Below are positions 22,908 to 31,564 of a DNA stretch of 64,000 nt, piece after piece. How positions within the stretch are numbered: position 1 is the first letter of the stretch; each line of letters starts with the position of its first letter. The position numbers and the translations under genes were made by a program. The stretch is from Treponema primitia ZAS-2 (lineage in GTDB: Bacteria; Spirochaetota; Spirochaetia; Treponematales; Breznakiellaceae), in assembly GCF_000214375.1 (NCBI RefSeq), contig NC_015578.1:2170001-2234000 (forward strand). The letters are read 5' to 3'. The notes under the pieces were generated by a model. It was not told the DNA's origin. It searched no databases and was given only the letters and a program-made list of their open reading frames with translations.

Positions 22908-23131
22908 TTAGCTCCATGCCGAAAAAAATTGACAATAATACTCACCGCCAGCGCCGCCCCCGCAATAAGCACGCTCACCGTAGCCTTCAAATCCCCCCTC
23001 CGTTCTTTCTCCTGTTTTTCCAGCTTTTCAACCCGCCCCATCACATGAACCTTAAACTCCCGCAGTTCCCCTTTCAGTTCCCGCATTTCCGCAATGGTAT
23101 CAACCAACAGCCGCTGTAATTCCTCGCCCAT
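22904..23131 (-). CDS. XhlA-like small membrane protein
   Basis: 75 residues: an amphipathic coiled coil (LVDTIAEMRELKGELREFKV, GRVEKLEKQEKERRGDLKA) then one membrane helix near the C-terminus (VSVLIAGAALAVSIIVNFF). This is the typical shape of haemolysin XhlA/BhlA proteins, which help holins in phage-like particles. Directly upstream of the endolysin. Confidence 0.7.
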   Translation of the reverse strand: MGEELQRLLVDTIAEMRELKGELREFKVHVMGRVEKLEKQEKERRGDLKATVSVLIAGAALAVSIIVNFFRHGAK

Positions 23132-23150
23132 ACAAACCCCCTAATTCCTG

Positions 23151-24662
23151 CTATTCTTCCATAATCCTGAACGCCGCCACAAACGCCGCATCCCGCTTAT
23201 ACCGCAGAGAAAAGGCATTAACCGTCCCCTGCACTGTTTCACCATTGGCTTTGATTTGCACCGTTGCGCCGACCCGCCCATGAAACAAAGCCCGGTGGGT
23301 CTTGACCGTAAACTCCCGCCGCTCCTGCAAGCGATCCGCAAGTTCCCGGGCCGCCCAGTCCTCGTATTGAGGGCGCCCATTAACCACATCTTCTGAAAAA
23401 TAGGAGCCCGTAACATTCAGCGCACAAGTTCCCTGCAAATCAACCGCATTGCTGTCCCGCAAGAAGCAGGAGCGGTTCAGGTCCAGCACAATAGACCGCC
23501 CATGAATCGAAGCAATTACCAGATCCCCTTCTTTCCGTTTCTCAACTTCAATAGTAATGTACGCCCGGTCGTGCCTGGTAGTAACATCGTAGTGGGAATA
23601 CGCAAATGAACAGCCGTCAAACATCAGCCGTTCCGTAGCTTCTTCCACCGTATCTATATTGTCAGCATATAGAACCGCCCGCTCATTTCCCTTTTCATCC
23701 CGGACCCGGTACTTTGCTTCATATTCTCCAAGCACAATACTCCGCAGGTTTATTAACCGGAACGGATAAAAATCCGTCATCCCATCATCATACAGCACTG
23801 GAGGGTCCGTATACCGCCAGATTTCCTGTTTTTCCAGAACCACCGGCATATTGATTTTAAGCCGCACCGTATTCCGGTACCGCTCCGCCCGCGCCGTTTT
23901 CCGCAGATAAAAAATATCCCTCCCGGAAAAAATATAGGAAGCGGAACCCTCCGGGTTTCCATCGTCAGCAGTATCCGGTTCCGCCTGGTAGGGCGAATGG
24001 GCAAAGACCAGGGGCTTCTCAACCGGGCATTCCAGGTGGCACCGATACGCCGTGGCCAGTTCAGACAGTTCTGCCCAGATATTTTTGGTTAATTTCACAT
24101 AGGGCAGGGCAATAGGAATAGTTGCGCAGTCAATATCCGCCGCCTCAATCCCCGCCCGCTTCGCAATCAAATGAACCAATGATTTTTCCGGCTGTGTTTT
24201 GTCGCACACAACCGAGTAGGTAAAAACCTCATGCTGGGTCCAGTCCCGGCTCTCGTCAGACCGCCGCAGAAACACTGAACGGTCCCCCAGAGCCAGCCGC
24301 ACCAACCGCCGCCGCCCCGGCCCCCGAATATCCTGGAACCCCTTATGGTCCACATACAGGACAAAACGCTGAAACCAGGGCAAGCCCTCACCCAGGGAAA
24401 AACTAACCCGCACTTCCCGGCCCGCCCCATTGCCGCTATAGGCATAGTTCCCAGAGGTGTTATCCAGCAGCAGTTCCCCCCGTGCCGTAGTCCCCCCGGC
24501 AGTTTCCTTGAGCCCAAAAAACGAAGCTTCAATAATATCCCGTTCAGATACGGTTTCAAAAACCCCATTCCCGGCAAAATCAAGGCTAACCCGTACCCGG
24601 ACCGCCGCCATCCCCTTGTCAATCGCCTCTTTCAAAGAATCATCGACCGTATAAAACCTCAT
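23151..24662 (-). CDS. Phage tail/baseplate hub-like structural protein
   Basis: 503 residues. Starts MRFYTVDDSLKEAIDKGM and contains RVRVSLDFAGNGVFETVSER, LLLDNTSGNYAYSG and a middle domain with paired beta segments, the pattern of phage tail proteins that define a reference frame for tail spike or baseplate attachment. It is the longest gene in the connector-to-lysis block besides the tail protein. It overlaps the upstream gene by 4 bases. Assignment as hub is an inference from order and beta-rich style. Confidence 0.5.
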   Translation of the reverse strand: MRFYTVDDSLKEAIDKGMAAVRVRVSLDFAGNGVFETVSERDIIEASFFGLKETAGGTTARGELLLDNTSGNYAYSGNGAGREVRVSFSLGEGLPWFQRFVLYVDHKGFQDIRGPGRRRLVRLALGDRSVFLRRSDESRDWTQHEVFTYSVVCDKTQPEKSLVHLIAKRAGIEAADIDCATIPIALPYVKLTKNIWAELSELATAYRCHLECPVEKPLVFAHSPYQAEPDTADDGNPEGSASYIFSGRDIFYLRKTARAERYRNTVRLKINMPVVLEKQEIWRYTDPPVLYDDGMTDFYPFRLINLRSIVLGEYEAKYRVRDEKGNERAVLYADNIDTVEEATERLMFDGCSFAYSHYDVTTRHDRAYITIEVEKRKEGDLVIASIHGRSIVLDLNRSCFLRDSNAVDLQGTCALNVTGSYFSEDVVNGRPQYEDWAARELADRLQERREFTVKTHRALFHGRVGATVQIKANGETVQGTVNAFSLRYKRDAAFVAAFRIMEE

Positions 24663-25537
24663 TCGATAACCCCTTCTTCGGTGTTATAAACCTCAGCCGA
24701 AAAACTCCCCGTACAGTAATACCGCAGTGGTCCGATAAGCGCATCAGCAGCATTAACCGCCGTTTCGTCAGCCATCAGCGCCAGCCGCGAAAGGGAAAGC
24801 CGGAACGCCCCGTACATACAGTGGACATAATGATCATTCAGTAATTGTGCGGTAATTTCCAAAGACTCAATAAGCGGAGGCAGTTCCCCCGTTTCTCCCA
24901 GAACTCGGTGTATCCATACCTCCGTTTGCGTCCCACCTGCCCTGCGGACAGCAATAGTCAGCCCATAGATATTCTTTTGCTCAATGCCGTTTATCCGGTA
25001 GCTAACCCTGTCTTCATTAAAGCGTTCTCCCCCGCACACCGCCGCCTTTTCCAGATATGGATACGGAACCGGCGGCATATCCCCGGCAATATCCAGTTTC
25101 AGCTTGATCAAGGAAGCTTGCTTCCATTCGTTCCTCATAACCCGCAGTTCAAACCCCCGGACCCGGCACCCTTCATACAATGTCCGCACCGCCCCCCGGT
25201 CCTGTATCAGGTCAAAGCTCAGGCCGCTTTCCATAGGCACCAGGCATACCGGATGGCAGTATAAAACCCGTGTCCCGCTCACATACACCGGAAGGCCGGC
25301 CCGCCCCAGGGCCAGCGCAAAAAGCAGCGGCGCCGTCCCGATGGAAAGGGGCGTAACCACGCACCCCGTACCCCCCCGGCTCACCCGGATAGCCCCGCAG
25401 TTTCCATCCCCTTCGATAGCCGCTTCTTCTTTCAATAGAGATACCGCTTCCCGGATCGTTTCCTCCGCGTAGGGCAGCCCCAATTCCCGGTACCCTGTTT
25501 TCAGGGTGATACCGCAGTCCCGTCCCTGTACGTTCAT
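24659..25537 (-). CDS. Phage structural protein, tail-related, unknown
   Basis: 292 residues, overlapping both neighbours by 4 bases (ATGA type). The sequence is beta-rich with hydrophobic patches (TPLSIGTAPLLFALALGRAG, LPVYVSGTRVLYCHPVCLVP) and no recognised motif. By position, after the tail completion protein and before the hub-like protein, it should be a tail or neck component. Confidence 0.5.
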   Translation of the reverse strand: MNVQGRDCGITLKTGYRELGLPYAEETIREAVSLLKEEAAIEGDGNCGAIRVSRGGTGCVVTPLSIGTAPLLFALALGRAGLPVYVSGTRVLYCHPVCLVPMESGLSFDLIQDRGAVRTLYEGCRVRGFELRVMRNEWKQASLIKLKLDIAGDMPPVPYPYLEKAAVCGGERFNEDRVSYRINGIEQKNIYGLTIAVRRAGGTQTEVWIHRVLGETGELPPLIESLEITAQLLNDHYVHCMYGAFRLSLSRLALMADETAVNAADALIGPLRYYCTGSFSAEVYNTEEGVIE

Positions 25538-25989
25538 ACCGTTATTCCCTCCACCGTAACCCGCAGGGTAACAATCAGTTCCCAGCAGTCCCCGCAGTAC
25601 GGTTTCTTTGGGGGCACATATTTTTTCCCGGTTATAACCGCCCGGTCCGCCACGCCCCCCAGGGTAGGGTCCTCCGCCAGGGCCGTGCTAATCGCCGCCC
25701 CATACGCATAGACATCCCGTTCGCTGTCAGGCGTTTTCGGCACTTCCAGACTTAAGGTCAGCGCATACGCATCCACCCGGATAATCCGTTCCTTCTCTGA
25801 CTGCTCATATTCCGCAAGCCGCAGGATCGGCACAGCAGAAAAGCCACCCAGGGGAACGCCAAACTCTATAGGGGGAATCTGAAATTCCGCTTCCCCCAGC
25901 AGTTCATTGACCCGCCCGGTCAGCATCTCTTTAATTCTTTGCAGAATAATTTCCTCTCTATATTTCACTCGACCCTCCCCATTCCTCAT
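25534..25989 (-). CDS. Probable tail completion/neck protein
   Basis: 151 residues. N-terminal helix (REEIILQRIKEMLTGRVNEL) then a beta domain (RVDAYALTLSLEVPKTPDSE, WELIVTLRVTVEGITV), a layout common to tail terminator or head-tail joining proteins of HK97-like phages. It begins 2 bases after the connector gene stop. Function inferred from order. Confidence 0.5.
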   Translation of the reverse strand: MRNGEGRVKYREEIILQRIKEMLTGRVNELLGEAEFQIPPIEFGVPLGGFSAVPILRLAEYEQSEKERIIRVDAYALTLSLEVPKTPDSERDVYAYGAAISTALAEDPTLGGVADRAVITGKKYVPPKKPYCGDCWELIVTLRVTVEGITV

Positions 25990-25991
25990 TG

Positions 25992-26603
25992 TTAAATTAT
26001 CCTCCGTTGATACGGCTCCAAAAGTTCCTTAGCCCGCTCCGGCATCTTCGCTTCCAAAAACTCCCCGTTCATTCTTTGGCCCCCGCTGCCCCCTGCTACC
26101 CCAACCTTCTTCCCCCGGAACCGCGCCATGTTCCATACCGCCAGTTCAAGGCAAGCAGAAGCCAGGTCCGCCGGGGCATCTGTGGGCTTATACCCCGCCA
26201 CATACCGTACCCGTACCGAAAACGGTGACGAAACCACTCCCGGCCGAATTTCCAGGCAAAACGGAATATCCTCCCCAACCCCGCACTGCGGTATGCAGTG
26301 GAACAATTCAGGATCAATGTCCTCAACGGGTTTCCAGGGCCTGTATTTTTGAGCCTCTAAAATTTTCCGTACCGGGTATTGCTTGAGCGGTACAAACGGA
26401 TCGTCCGAATATTCATGTATTTCCGTCAGTTTGCTTATCAGAAGCCGCCGCCTGCAATATTGCTCTATGCTGTAGGTGGCGGTTACAAGACAGTACCGGG
26501 AGAGGGCATCGTCCCGGTCATCAATGCCGAGGATCTCCTTAAAGTCCGCAAGGGAGATCAGTGAATGAAAGGAACCTGCGGTTCCCATTGTTTGGTTTTC
26601 CAT
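25992..26603 (-). CDS. Head-tail connector protein, gp6-like
   Basis: 203 residues. The N-terminus (LADFKEILGIDDRDDALSRY, CLVTATYSIEQYCRRRLL) is the helical start typical of HK97 gp6-type connectors, and the later part includes a YVAGY motif followed by a long helix (ADLASACLELAVWNMARFRG). This protein forms the ring under the portal. In related phages it follows the capsid gene directly; here 20 kb of cargo lies between. A truncated homologue of its N-terminus sits upstream at 26673-26831. A 19-base motif shared with the terminase operon lies 30-50 bases before the start. Confidence 0.75.
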   Translation of the reverse strand: MENQTMGTAGSFHSLISLADFKEILGIDDRDDALSRYCLVTATYSIEQYCRRRLLISKLTEIHEYSDDPFVPLKQYPVRKILEAQKYRPWKPVEDIDPELFHCIPQCGVGEDIPFCLEIRPGVVSSPFSVRVRYVAGYKPTDAPADLASACLELAVWNMARFRGKKVGVAGGSGGQRMNGEFLEAKMPERAKELLEPYQRRII

Positions 26604-26633
26604 GAAATCAGGATAAAACGGCTTTCAACAACT

Positions 26634-26652
26634 GGATATTTCACAAAGGTAA
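26634..26652 (-). promoter_or_regulatory. Shared leader motif TTACCTTTGTGAAATATCC, copy before connector operon
   Basis: Identical 19 bases occur at 53610-53628 before the HTH-terminase operon, both on the minus strand and both about 31 bases before a start codon. A variant is at 55273-55290 before the integrase and a decayed one at 14314-14330. Either a promoter/operator for the phage late genes or a phage recombination boundary. Confidence 0.6.
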
Positions 26653-26672
26653 CTTTTTGGGGGAAATTTGGC

Positions 26673-26831
26673 CTAAAAGGTGACGGGCATTATTTTCACT
26701 TCGGTGTAGGTAGCCGTAATCAGAACATAGCGGGTCAGGGCATCCTCCCGGTCGTCAATACCGAGCAAAGCCTTAAATTCCCCCAGAGGGACCAGGGAAA
26801 AGAGCCGTTCTTGTTTTGGTGTATTGCCCAT
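26673..26831 (-). pseudogene. Truncated second head-tail connector (N-terminal fragment)
   Basis: A 52-codon frame reading MGNTPKQERLFSLVPLGEFK and on through ALLGIDDREDALTRYVLITA, clearly homologous to residues 10-48 of the connector at 25992-26603 but diverged at many positions. It stops after only 52 codons, where the intact protein has 203. It marks the edge of the 20-kb cargo and suggests recombination between two related phages at the capsid-connector boundary. Confidence 0.75.
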
Positions 26832-27008
26832 AATGGAGAAAGGATAAGCCCGAAATTTCAGGCCAAAACATAGGGCCGCCGCCCTATCCGGAAGCTTTTA
26901 GAAACAACTTACCAGAGTTATTTCTGATTTCTATGTAATAAAAATTATTGACTTTATTGTAAACTTAATGTTATTATAGTTGAGATTAATAAAGGCAGGA
27001 AATGGCTT

Positions 27009-27848
27009 ATGACAAATCTCGTATTATCATCCAGTTTTTTTACCTCATTTATGGAATTACCTAAGCATGCCCAGGATAAAGTTAGAGACTTTTTCGAAAA
27101 ATTTTGTAAAAATCCAAATTTGCCAGGAATACGATTTAAGTCAATTAATAAACATAATGGCAAGCAATTATATTCTGTACGAATTAATGATAATTATCGT
27201 GGAATAATTTGTAAAGATGAAAATGATTCAATAATTCATCTTCTATGTGTCGATAAACATGATGACGCTTATGAATGGGCGGATAGTAAAAAACAATTAA
27301 ATGGTGAACCCGCAACTATTTTATTTTATGGTAAAGATTATTATAAGGAAAATGGGATAACTTTAAAACAAGGAACAAAATTATTTGCACGTATCTCTAA
27401 TAAGGACCTTCTTTATCTAGGTGTCCCACAACAGCACCTATCTCTGATAAGAGGAATTTCAGATATTAATACTTTTCAAACATTTAAAGATTTATTACCT
27501 GAAAATGTATATGCAAATTTGGAATGGCTGGCCTATGGTTATCACATAAATGATTTGCGGGAAAATGATAAAAAAATAAGATTGAAATTATTTGATTTCA
27601 TTAACATACAAGTACTGCAACCATGTTTAGTTCATCCTGATTTAGATGAAGATAAAAAAGAAAGCATAAGGGATACAATAAGGATGTTGCAAAATAAAAA
27701 AACGGTAAAAGAAATAGTTGATTTTATTGATGATGCCTTAGATAGAAAAAGAGGAAAAGAAATGCATAGCGCATTAAAGGCATGTGGCTTAACAACATTT
27801 GAAGATATAGAAAGCGATATTAGGGAAATGGCATATAATACAATATAA
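27009..27848 (+). CDS. RelE-like domain fused to helicase-type N-terminal region, no helicase
   Basis: 279 residues. The first about 95 residues have a RelE/ParE-like toxin fold pattern (MELPKHAQDKVRDFFEKFCK, LYSVRINDNYRGIICKDEND, LLCVDKHDDAYEWADSKK). The next part has LFARISNKDLLYLGVPQQHL and LLPENVYANLEWLAYGY, which normally links the same RelE-like domain to a UvrD-like helicase in large bacterial proteins. The helicase itself is absent; the frame ends normally at 27848. No antitoxin gene is next to it. AT-rich like the following genes. It could be a detached regulatory domain or a relic. Confidence 0.65.
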   Translation: MTNLVLSSSFFTSFMELPKHAQDKVRDFFEKFCKNPNLPGIRFKSINKHNGKQLYSVRINDNYRGIICKDENDSIIHLLCVDKHDDAYEWADSKKQLNGEPATILFYGKDYYKENGITLKQGTKLFARISNKDLLYLGVPQQHLSLIRGISDINTFQTFKDLLPENVYANLEWLAYGYHINDLRENDKKIRLKLFDFINIQVLQPCLVHPDLDEDKKESIRDTIRMLQNKKTVKEIVDFIDDALDRKRGKEMHSALKACGLTTFEDIESDIREMAYNTI

Positions 27849-27909
27849 ACAGTGTCTGTATTTATATTAAGAACTTATTGGGTTTACCATACTTAAATGG
27901 AGGGTTCAT

Positions 27910-28575
27910 GTGAAATTCTTTTTTATTTCCATTATTTCAATTTTTTTTATAGTTAGCATATATGCAGAAGGAAGTACTGACTCACAAAGTCAAGCGCTTT
28001 TATTTAAACAGAAACGAACCGAATGGGAAGGGGCTCCCGATAGTGCTGTGTTTTATGAGTGCTATTTAGTTCGATATAATAATGACAGTACAACGCTTCT
28101 TGATTTTTACTTAAAAACAGGGCAATCTAAAGATTCTATTCTTTTCGTTAGTAATGACACTTCTATGAAAATTAGAGCACAAAATGCAGAAATAATGTTA
28201 AAGGAACCTTATATAATATATAAATGTATTGTTTTTTATTCAGTCGCTATGCTGGGTGAAGCAGTAGTGAATATATTTAAGGCCGATCCTGTTAATATAA
28301 GAATCGGAATATTGTACGGAGATAAAGCATATTTTTCTGATAACCAGCGTACATGTATTGTATTAGACCAATGGCCGAATCCAACTCTTTTTACAATTTT
28401 AGACATGATAGAATATTGGGAAAAAGAATATAATGAGATAATTAGTAATTATGATAAAGGATTAGAAGAAGCAGAAACAGAACAAGAAAAATATTCACTG
28501 TTAGAAAGTAAGGCAGAATATATAAAATATTATGAAAATATTATATCACAACCATTATTGAGCCTTGAGTTATAG
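27910..28575 (+). CDS. Secreted protein of unknown function
   Basis: 221 residues from a GTG start with a strong ribosome-binding site (GGAGGG, 27899-27904). A signal peptide (FFISIISIFFIVSIYAEG, cut near residue 21) shows export. The rest has no recognised motif; the C-terminal helix (EEAETEQEKYSLLESKAEYI) may form a coiled coil. AT-rich accessory gene. Confidence 0.6.
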   Translation: MKFFFISIISIFFIVSIYAEGSTDSQSQALLFKQKRTEWEGAPDSAVFYECYLVRYNNDSTTLLDFYLKTGQSKDSILFVSNDTSMKIRAQNAEIMLKEPYIIYKCIVFYSVAMLGEAVVNIFKADPVNIRIGILYGDKAYFSDNQRTCIVLDQWPNPTLFTILDMIEYWEKEYNEIISNYDKGLEEAETEQEKYSLLESKAEYIKYYENIISQPLLSLEL

Positions 28576-28727
28576 GGATAGAAAATATGAAAGTAAGCGT
28601 TTCACAATTCCTGTATATAGCACTACCATCTTTGGAATAAACGATGATTCTTTTTCATGCAAATTATGGCTATAAAATATAAAAAAATTATTATTTATGC
28701 ATATAAAATAACAAAGGAGATAATAAC

Positions 28728-29282
28728 ATGAAATTGGAAAACAAACTTACTAAAAATAATATAAATGAAGTTATTGATAAATATTTAGAATGTTTAAAAG
28801 AAATAAATATGAATGAATTTATGGAAAAAATGTCAAAGCTAAATATCTTAGATTATTTAACTTATTTAAAACGAGATTCCTTTAACAAAGGGCCTTATCC
28901 AGATGTATCTATATTTGAAGCTTCGAATAGAATCATGACAGACATGGTAATATTAAATGGTATAAGTATTCTTTTAGAAGGAAGATATCCAAATATTAAT
29001 TTTTCTGAATATATTGTTGAATATGGAAATGATAGGAATTTAGAACATGACATAAATGCTAAAGAAAATGGTTATATTTTACATGGTGAAGCTTTTAATG
29101 TAGCACCATCTTTTTTTCAAAGCAAAAAAACAAAAGCGTTGGCAAAATTAAGAAAAAATATGATCGATAATAAAACGATTTCAATATTACTATTTAATAA
29201 AGATTCTGTAAATATTAAATATAAACCAAAATTAAAAAATAGCGAGTATTTTATTCCAGTTGAAATAAATGTTAAAATATAA
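28728..29282 (+). CDS. Hypothetical protein with possible PD-(D/E)xK-like core
   Basis: 184 residues with a good Shine-Dalgarno (AAAGGAG). A segment around residues 105-130 reads EHDINAKENGYILHGEAFNV, with an Asp then Glu-Ala-Phe-Asn after two turns, the spacing of a PD-(D/E)xK nuclease core but with Asn where Lys is usual, and is followed by APSFFQSKKTKALAKLRKN. The same EAFNVAPSFF type of motif occurs in unannotated bacterial proteins. A nuclease-like role in defence is possible but unproven. Confidence 0.5.
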   Translation: MKLENKLTKNNINEVIDKYLECLKEINMNEFMEKMSKLNILDYLTYLKRDSFNKGPYPDVSIFEASNRIMTDMVILNGISILLEGRYPNINFSEYIVEYGNDRNLEHDINAKENGYILHGEAFNVAPSFFQSKKTKALAKLRKNMIDNKTISILLFNKDSVNIKYKPKLKNSEYFIPVEINVKI

Positions 29283-29303
29283 ATTTTATAGGTAGGAATT
29301 ATT

Positions 29304-29582
29304 ATGATTATTCATAAATTAGGTTCTAGATATTATGTTTTACGTTGTATAGATTGCGGAGCAGAGGAAGAATTTTTTTCCAAAGAAGATGCAAGAAAAT
29401 TTATTTATGAAGAAACAAATGGATGGATTTATGTTGAGCAAGAAGGAACATATTGTAGTTCTTGTAGAAAATCTATAAAGGTAGAAAAAACTACATATAG
29501 ATTCCAATTTTCTAATGGAAAAAGTTTTTTGGAGGAAATTGAAGATCTTAAAGATCAAGGATTTGACCCTCATGATTATTAA
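29304..29582 (+). CDS. Small zinc-ribbon protein
   Basis: 92 residues with two Cys pairs, CIDC (residues 15-18) and CSSC (about 52-55), spaced as in a zinc ribbon. The remainder is charged. Starts 22 bases after the previous gene and is probably co-transcribed with it. Function unknown; such proteins often bind nucleic acid or protein partners. Confidence 0.6.
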   Translation: MIIHKLGSRYYVLRCIDCGAEEEFFSKEDARKFIYEETNGWIYVEQEGTYCSSCRKSIKVEKTTYRFQFSNGKSFLEEIEDLKDQGFDPHDY

Positions 29583-29595
29583 AATTGGTCAATGC

Positions 29596-29610
29596 GGGTA
29601 ACCTGGCACC
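29596..29610. repeat. GGTGCCTGGCACC-type palindromic repeat, dispersed family (list in evidence)
   Basis: This copy and eleven others share a 13-base near-palindrome GGTGCC(T/A)GGCACC or GGTGACAGGCACC. Other positions: 30680-30692, 31038-31050, 31097-31110, 32167-32180, 32363-32376, 32477-32490, 44794-44806, 44837-44849, 44956-44968, 45033-45045 and 55478-55490. All but the last are inside the cargo, between genes and at the borders of gene blocks; the last is beyond tRNA-Cys in host sequence. No transposase for it is in the window. Confidence 0.75.
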
Positions 29611-29808
29611 GAAAATGTAAAGGCCAATGGATTTCATGGGTTAAATATTGTTGAGAAAAATGAGCGAGAAGTTTTTAACATAAGTTGATTTTTCATCATT
29701 GTAATATTATAGGCTGTACAGAATAATAGCCATAGTACAATTTTGTAATCTGACGCTTTTTTCATTGTCAATTTATACTACAGGCGAATTAGATAAGGAG
29801 ATATAAAT

Positions 29809-30576
29809 ATGAATAAAATATTATTTTACTTTTGTTTTTTAATGTCATTTTTGATTATTATATTTTGTGGATTTAAAATTTATATCTTTCCATCAATAGG
29901 AAATTTTCCCTATGAAAATTTTAACAAAATAATATACGATATTTCTCTTGGGATTATTTCTGCTTACATATTTTATTTTGTAATAGAATATATTCCAAAT
30001 ATTGAAAATTCAAAAAAAGCATATAAAGTATTACATTCGCAATTTGTTGATATTAAACACAACCTAAAAAATATTGTTGGTGTTTTAAATGGTATAGTCC
30101 TTATTAAAGAAGATAATAAATTTGAGTATGATGATAATAAAATATATTTTAAAATAGAAAACGTATTTTATTATGAAAAAATAAATGAATTCATAGATTA
30201 CAATATTAAATATTTATATTCTAAAATAAATAAATTAATATTTATACCAATATATAGAGATATAGATAAAAATATTTCAGATATTATTTCAAAAATAAAT
30301 TCTTCTACTTTTCTTGATAACACATTAAAAAATGTCTGTAAATCAGATAGTAAAACAAGAAGTAAAACTGTGTATGGAAATGCTTTTAAGGATAATAAAA
30401 ACTTTATTATTTTGTATCAAAAATTAAATAAAACAAAATCATTTTCAAAAGCGATATTAATGGAAAATGAAGAAATAGCTATATATAATGAAAGAATAAA
30501 TTCTGCTAATAGTATAATAGAACAAAATTATAAAGGGATACGATATTTAAATGGGATTGGTATAGGAAAAATATAA
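29809..30576 (+). CDS. Two-helix membrane protein, unknown
   Basis: 255 residues, strongly AT-rich. Two membrane helices at the N-terminus (about 5-27 and 45-65) and a long cytoplasmic domain rich in Lys, Asn and Ile without known motif. Preceded by AAGGAGA. The layout (membrane anchor plus soluble helical domain) is seen in effectors of defence systems, but there is no direct sign of that here. Confidence 0.55.
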   Translation: MNKILFYFCFLMSFLIIIFCGFKIYIFPSIGNFPYENFNKIIYDISLGIISAYIFYFVIEYIPNIENSKKAYKVLHSQFVDIKHNLKNIVGVLNGIVLIKEDNKFEYDDNKIYFKIENVFYYEKINEFIDYNIKYLYSKINKLIFIPIYRDIDKNISDIISKINSSTFLDNTLKNVCKSDSKTRSKTVYGNAFKDNKNFIILYQKLNKTKSFSKAILMENEEIAIYNERINSANSIIEQNYKGIRYLNGIGIGKI

Positions 30577-30597
30577 ATTGAATTAAACTACAAATTA

Positions 30598-30665
30598 CAT
30601 CACCACAGAAACCACCCCATTATCCTCGCAAGCCCGCCCATATACCAGCAGCGGCGCCTGGCCAA
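30598..30665 (-). pseudogene. dnaE2 3'-end fragment
   Basis: On the minus strand this reads FGQAPLLVYGRACEDNGVVS and ends soon after, matching the C-terminus of the intact DnaE2 (FDQAPLLVYGRVCEDNGAVS) whose gene ends at 32498 in the same orientation. It has a clean left boundary at the point where the AT-rich gene block ends and is followed at once by a GGTGACAGGCACC-type repeat. It means the two-gene segment 31133-32128 sits between two copies of the dnaE2 tail. Confidence 0.75.
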
Positions 30666-30699
30666 ACTGGGGCGTCAAGGGTGACAGGCACCAGAATTT

Positions 30700-31018
30700 T
30701 GTAGTGTCCCTTTTCAATGAGACACTACAGATAGCGTATAGTGCATAAGGGCAACGCAAGTGCCCGGCCTGCCCGTAGCCTTGCTATGAATAATGGTTTT
30801 TTTTCCAAAATACCATTTGAAACCATCTGGACGGCATTTGAAATTTTATTTCAAGTCATTAGTATTACATTAAAAACACTGCCAGTAAAATTTCCCTATT
30901 TTTTTAAATATACTCAGAATTTATTTTACAAAATATAATGCCATGGTTATACTATATTTATCAGCATTTCAATGATTTGTTGGGGACGCCCCGTTTTATG
31001 TGGCTAACGGGGCGTCCC
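30700..31018. repeat. Two hairpin elements between dnaE2 fragment and DUF6884 gene
   Basis: First, a stem TGTAGTGTC/GACACTACA at 30700-30729. It resembles one arm of the perfect palindrome at 44977-45002. Second, a 13-bp perfect stem GGGACGCCCCGTT (30983-30995)/AACGGGGCGTCCC (31006-31018) followed by ATTTTT, which would also end transcription on the plus strand. No supported gene lies in 30577-31132. Confidence 0.6.
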
Positions 31019-31132
31019 ATTTTTCTGGGAGCAAACAGGTGCCTGTCACCATTTTTACCGGTAGTATCCTTCGCGCGAGAAAAACTAAGATAAGCGGATG
31101 TCAGGCACCCTTGCGTTGCCACCAATGTAAAA

Positions 31133-31549
31133 TCATGCTTTATATAATTCTTTATTTAACCATTTCAATTTTTTACCAATTGGTAAACCAGACATAGGAA
31201 TTTCCTTATTATTAATTTTATCTATAAATAATTCAATATATTTATCAAATGCTAGTATTATAAATTTATCATTATTAATATCGCACTTTGTTTCTAATTG
31301 CTCAATAATATTTTTACTCCATAATTTTCTGTCACTTATGCTCTTTGATCTTAATTCAACATTGTATGGTTCAATTTCATCATCACTTTCTAAAACACCA
31401 TATTTTGAGGAGATAATAAAAATACGATCTGGTTTTAAAATATTTGCATATTCATAAGCTTTTTCAAAATATGATCCGTGATATAAATATTTCGCTTTTG
31501 TTTTATAGTTATTCTGAGTTTTAACACAAGACAACAAAACAATTTTCAT
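31133..31549 (-). CDS. DUF6884/YaaA-like hypothetical protein
   Basis: 138 residues. Begins MKIVLLSCVKTQNNYKTKAK and contains YLYHGSYFEKAYEYANILKP, IFIISSKYGVLESDDEIEPY, the characteristic Cys-x-x-Thr, Ser-Lys-Tyr-Gly-Val and EPY signatures of the DUF6884 type, distantly like YaaA. These proteins occur with DNA-modification and defence genes; the reaction is not known. Co-directional with the secreted protein gene 15 bases upstream. Confidence 0.6.
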   Translation of the reverse strand: MKIVLLSCVKTQNNYKTKAKYLYHGSYFEKAYEYANILKPDRIFIISSKYGVLESDDEIEPYNVELRSKSISDRKLWSKNIIEQLETKCDINNDKFIILAFDKYIELFIDKINNKEIPMSGLPIGKKLKWLNKELYKA

Positions 31550-31564
31550 TTAATTATCCTTTAT

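Noticed and set aside
27009-27848. Complete RelE toxin-antitoxin pair
   Set aside because: No antitoxin gene upstream or downstream; the RelE-like part is an N-terminal domain of a longer protein.
30741-31197. Two 65-codon frames on the plus strand
   Set aside because: Overlap hairpins and dispersed repeats; no start signals or protein-like sequence.
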